DNA from: Bacteroidetes bacterium HGW-Bacteroidetes-10
Lineage (GTDB): Bacteria > Bacteroidota > Bacteroidia > Bacteroidales > UBA932
Length of the DNA: 64,000 nt
NCBI GenBank assembly: GCA_002842695.1
Contig: PHDT01000019.1
Location: 1-64,000, forward strand
Direction: 5' to 3'
Shown here: in pieces, positions 61,125 through 64,000 of the stretch
Layout of the letters: every line of letters starts with the position of its first letter
Numbering within the stretch: position 1 is the first letter of the stretch
Notes under the pieces: model-generated
Databases searched by the model: none
Told to the model about the DNA's origin: nothing
Seen by the model: the letters and a program-made list of their open reading frames with translations, nothing else
Translations under genes and position numbers: made by a program

Positions 61125-62567
61125 TTAAACATTGTATACTCCTGATGCAGTATCTCCCCCTTCGCCGGTCCAGTTCTCATGGAAGAAAACACCTCGTGGA
61201 GAATCTACTTTTTCAAATGTATGAGCACCAAAAAAATCACGCTGAGCTTGCAGTAAATTTGAAGGAAGCCTTGCAGATGTAAATGAATAGAAATAGTTAA
61301 TAGCGGCACTGAAGGCCGGAAGTGAAACCTCTGCCAAAACTGCTTTAGATATGAGAGATTTCCACTGAGGGAGCGCCTCTGAAATCTCTTTAACAAAATA
61401 GTCAGATAGAATTAAAGCCTTTAATTCAGGATCGTTTTTATAAGCATTAGCAATGTAATTAAGAAATCCGGAGCGGATAATGCAGCCATTTCTCCATATT
61501 TTAGCTATAGACGAATAATCAAGGTTCCAGTTGTACTCTTTTGAGGCACTTTGAAGAAGATCGAAGCCCTGGGCATAGGATGTCAGTTTTGATGCATACA
61601 GCGAATCGTGAATCTCTTTTTCTGACGGAGTGGAAAATGCATCTGAATTACGGTGAAATTTTGAAGCGGCCCTCTCCCGGAGCTCCTTTCTTGAAGAGAG
61701 TGAACGCTCAAATACAGCTGTCGCAATTAGATTTAGAGAAATGCCCATATCCATTGCGCTGTTTACAGACCATTTGCCCGTCCCCTTTTGCCCTGCTGTA
61801 TCAAGAATTTTATCTATAAGAAAATCACCTTTTTTGTCTTTATGTTTCATAATATTCGATGAAATCTCAATCAGGTAACTTTGAAGAGGACCACTGTTCC
61901 ATTTTCCAAAAGTATCACCAATCTCATCGTTTGAAAGATGGACCATTGTTTTCATAACAAAGTATGCCTCAGAAATAAGCTGCATATCTCCGTATTCAAT
62001 ACCATTGTGTACCATCTTTACAAAATGACCAGATCCTCCTCTGCCAATCCACTCACAGCATGGTTCACCATCTTCTGCTTTAGCAGCAATTGATGTAAAT
62101 ATTGGTTTAATATGTTTCCAGGCACCAAACGATCCGCCAGGCATTATTGATGGTCCCTTTAATGCTCCCTCCTCTCCTCCGGAAACACCTGTTCCAACAA
62201 AGAGCAATCCCTTTGATTCAACATACTTTTGTCTTCTTTCACTATCTGCAAAATAGGAATTCCCTCCGTCTATAATAATATCCCCGGGAGTAAGCATAGG
62301 AATAAGCTGATCTATTATTTTGTCAACCGCCTCTCCTGCCCTTACCATCATCATAACTTTTCTTGGCGATTCCAGAGAATCTGCAAACTCTTTCAGAGAG
62401 GAAAAGCCCTCAATGTTTTTACCGGCTGCCCTACCTGCAATAAACTTATCTGTTACCTCTGCAGTTCTGTTGTAAACCGATACTTTATAACCTTTACTCT
62501 CCATATTGAGAACAAGATTTTCTCCCATTACGGCCAGTCCAATCAGGCCAATATCTGATTTTTTCAT
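61125..62567 (-). CDS. gnd: 6-phosphogluconate dehydrogenase, decarboxylating
   Basis: 480 residues, the long dimeric type. The NADP site is IGLIGLAVMGENLVLNMESKG. Catalytic and substrate residues lie in GGSGHFVKMVHNGIEYGDMQLI (Lys, His, Asn) and AGQKGTGKWSV. The C-terminal helical domain ends near GAHTFEKVDSPRGVFFHENW. It converts 6-phosphogluconate to ribulose-5-phosphate, CO2 and NADPH. First gene of gnd-zwf-pgl, which encodes the whole oxidative branch. Divergent from the DUF5106 gene. Confidence 0.96.
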   Translation of the reverse strand: MKKSDIGLIGLAVMGENLVLNMESKGYKVSVYNRTAEVTDKFIAGRAAGKNIEGFSSLKEFADSLESPRKVMMMVRAGEAVDKIIDQLIPMLTPGDIIIDGGNSYFADSERRQKYVESKGLLFVGTGVSGGEEGALKGPSIMPGGSFGAWKHIKPIFTSIAAKAEDGEPCCEWIGRGGSGHFVKMVHNGIEYGDMQLISEAYFVMKTMVHLSNDEIGDTFGKWNSGPLQSYLIEISSNIMKHKDKKGDFLIDKILDTAGQKGTGKWSVNSAMDMGISLNLIATAVFERSLSSRKELRERAASKFHRNSDAFSTPSEKEIHDSLYASKLTSYAQGFDLLQSASKEYNWNLDYSSIAKIWRNGCIIRSGFLNYIANAYKNDPELKALILSDYFVKEISEALPQWKSLISKAVLAEVSLPAFSAAINYFYSFTSARLPSNLLQAQRDFFGAHTFEKVDSPRGVFFHENWTGEGGDTASGVYNV

Positions 62568-62631
62568 TTTTCTGAAAATTTTTCTCTATTTAAATATAGA
62601 CAATAACAAATTTCTCTCCAACTAGTTTTAC

Positions 62632-62639
62632 TAAATTTG
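62632..62639 (+). promoter_or_regulatory. -7 element of the DUF5106 lipoprotein gene
   Basis: TAAATTTG matches TAnnTTTG and ends 19 bases before the ATG at 62659. No clear -33. Confidence 0.45.
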
Positions 62640-62658
62640 TGTCATAATAATAAAGGAT

Positions 62659-63597
62659 ATGAATATTTCAATAAACCTCCGGGTATTATCTCCAATCGCG
62701 GCTATCTTAATTTCATTTTTGTCATCTTGCGGCAGCAGCTCAGTTGATGAAAGTTATCAGTTTGAATACAAGGTTATACCATCGGTCATAAACGATGATG
62801 CAGGCAGGATAGAGTATCTTTCTGCAAGATTCTGGGATAACATTCCATGGAATGATACAAATATTGTCATAAAGATAGTTCAATTACAAAAGCCCTTTGC
62901 AGATTACCTTCAGATACTCTCTTCGGGTTCTCTCTCCTCTGCCGCGGAATCTCTTGGTAAACTTGCAGAGCAGTGCGCCAATTCGAGCAGAAATATTCAG
63001 GAACCATTTACAGAACTGTTTGAGCAATCTTTATACGATCCAAATTCATCTTATAAGAATGAAGAGCTTTATATTCGTGTGGCGGAGGGGTTTTTAAGAG
63101 GGAAAAACCTGATACCCGGAGCTCGGGAGAGATTCAACTTTCAGCTTACTACTCTTCGCAAAAACAGAATTGGAACTATTTCTGAAGATTTTACGATTAT
63201 CACATCAAAAGGAAGAGAAATCAATTTACATTCTTTTGTTTCTCCATATACCCTTCTCTTTTTTTATGAACCTGAATGCAAGTCATGCAACACAGATAAA
63301 GAGTACATTACTGATTCAAAGGTATTTCTAAACGCAGGAAAAATCATAAAGATTGTTGCCGTATACACCGGTACAGACCTGGCAGTCTGGGAGGCTCACT
63401 CCGGAACATTCCCGGAAAACTGGGAAGTAGGTCATGATAAGGAAAATATGATTGTAAACGAAAGTATTTATGACAGAAGAGCCTCTCCGTCAATATATAT
63501 ACTGGATAAAAACAAAAAGGTAATTCTTAAAGATGCTAATGCATATGAAGCAGAGGCCTTTATTGCAGAGAATATTATAAAACAACCTCTTCAATAA
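62659..63597 (+). CDS. DUF5106-type lipoprotein with thioredoxin-like domain
   Basis: 312 residues. The N-terminus RVLSPIAAILISFLSSCGSS contains a lipobox (Cys24). Residues about 40-170 are a helical region of DUF5106 type (RIEYLSARFWDNIPWND). Residues about 175-305 form a TlpA/thioredoxin-like fold (EDFTIITSKGREINLHSF, then LFFYEPECKSC with a CxxC pair). It is expected in the periplasm or outer membrane, as a thiol-disulfide protein whose substrate is unknown. Its 3' end overlaps the convergent nuclease gene by 23 bases. Confidence 0.82.
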   Translation: MNISINLRVLSPIAAILISFLSSCGSSSVDESYQFEYKVIPSVINDDAGRIEYLSARFWDNIPWNDTNIVIKIVQLQKPFADYLQILSSGSLSSAAESLGKLAEQCANSSRNIQEPFTELFEQSLYDPNSSYKNEELYIRVAEGFLRGKNLIPGARERFNFQLTTLRKNRIGTISEDFTIITSKGREINLHSFVSPYTLLFFYEPECKSCNTDKEYITDSKVFLNAGKIIKIVAVYTGTDLAVWEAHSGTFPENWEVGHDKENMIVNESIYDRRASPSIYILDKNKKVILKDANAYEAEAFIAENIIKQPLQ

Positions 63598-64000
63598 AGT
63601 TGTCTTCAAGATACCAAATATAGCCTTTTACTTCAGGAAAGCCCATCTCTCTCATAAGTTCCATATAGCGTGCAATTTGTCTTGAGTGAGAAGAAGATCT
63701 TAGTTTTCCGGTCTTAAAATCAATTACTGAGGTCTCTTCAGAGACTAAGACTCTGTCCGGACGGCTGATCACTCCTCCCGGCTCAATAATTTCGAGCTCA
63801 TTATACACCCCCGATTTGCCTTCGAACCACCCTCTCAATCTGACAGATCCAACAAGCTCTGTTAGCATCGCTACTGTTGACACTTCATCTTCAGGCAATA
63901 ATTCACCCGCAGATACAGCTTCCTTTACTGAGCCAGCTATATCTTCATGAGAATAGATTCTCGATAGAATCGAGTGAATAATTACTCCTCGTTTTCTGGC
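63575..64000 (-). CDS. C-terminal end of an AddA/RecB-like helicase-nuclease (partial)
   Basis: 141 residues, open to the right edge, so the N-terminus is outside the window. The visible part is a RecB-type PD-(D/E)XK nuclease. RKRGVIIHSILSRI is the His-containing first motif, SRPDRVLVSEETSVIDFKTGK carries the catalytic Asp and the D-x-K, and HSRQIARYMELM is the QxxxY-type motif. It matches the C-terminal end of UvrD-family AddA or RecB proteins that process double-strand breaks for recombination. The helicase part must lie to the right. Confidence 0.8.
   Translation of the reverse strand, partial: ARKRGVIIHSILSRIYSHEDIAGSVKEAVSAGELLPEDEVSTVAMLTELVGSVRLRGWFEGKSGVYNELEIIEPGGVISRPDRVLVSEETSVIDFKTGKLRSSSHSRQIARYMELMREMGFPEVKGYIWYLEDNFIEEVVL

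Overview
The window looks like a chromosomal segment of a fermentative member of the Bacteroidota, probably Bacteroidales. Evidence: the sequence is AT-rich; genes lack clear Shine-Dalgarno sites; many starts are preceded by the Bacteroidota promoter pattern TTG-N19..22-TAnnTTTG; the primary sigma factor is the short 286-residue type that reads such promoters; and families typical of the phylum are present (S46 dipeptidyl-peptidase, fimbrillin lipoproteins, short RRM RNA-binding protein, DUF5106 lipoprotein, many SPII lipoproteins). Almost everything is housekeeping or envelope biology. I see no phage, insertion sequence, CRISPR array or recognisable defence island.

Layout. 1-324: two tandem leftward stable-RNA promoters and a leader that probably feeds an rRNA operon just outside the left edge. 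325-3990: rightward TM2 and DUF2752 membrane proteins, then a glycosyltransferase / dihydroorotase / EamA exporter operon. 4000-19130: leftward genes: ClC channel plus Tex; alanine/Na+ symporter, argS, YgiQ radical SAM enzyme; a K+/H+-type antiporter; rpoD plus M3 peptidase; HtrA protease. 19207-24142: dnaN, DnaQ-like exonuclease, an FAH-like remnant, a BaiN/HI0933 flavoprotein (leftward) and a BtuF-type lipoprotein. 24190-27407: ackA-ptb-buk acyl-phosphate cluster. 27527-35095: ComEC, a DMT protein, a PurF paralogue with a dead glutaminase, an RRM protein, a DPP11-like S46 peptidase and an AI-2E family permease. 35174-42415: gyrA plus TPR protein, ClpC, and a phage-like GNAT-fold protein whose 3' end overlaps clpC.

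42416-50692 is the most accessory part. It holds tRNA-Lys(UUU) with a 13-nt tandem duplication in its 3' half, a three-gene fimbrillin operon whose last member is fused to a DUF3494 (ice-binding type) domain, a WG-repeat lipoprotein, an AspT/YidE-type transporter, MscL, a tiny lipoprotein and tRNA-Lys(CUU). 50818-64000: an iron-dependent alcohol dehydrogenase, an exported FMN-binding protein with a porin, an orphan degenerate-receiver LuxR regulator with a hemerythrin partner, a patatin phospholipase, a single-domain response regulator with an S9 peptidase, the oxidative pentose-phosphate operon gnd-zwf-pgl, a DUF5106 lipoprotein and the C-terminal nuclease end of an AddA/RecB-like helicase running off the right edge.

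Metabolic reading: acetate and butyrate (or branched-chain acyl) kinases with phosphate butyryltransferase and a YqhD-type alcohol dehydrogenase suggest fermentation with substrate-level phosphorylation. Secreted dipeptidyl-peptidases (S46, M3, S9) suggest peptide use. The points most worth checking are the tRNA-Lys(UUU) duplication, the fimbrillin/DUF3494 fusion, the hemerythrin/degenerate-receiver pair and the glutaminase-dead PurF paralogue. Where the longest reading frame starts with TTG or GTG and a good ATG follows, I give the ATG.
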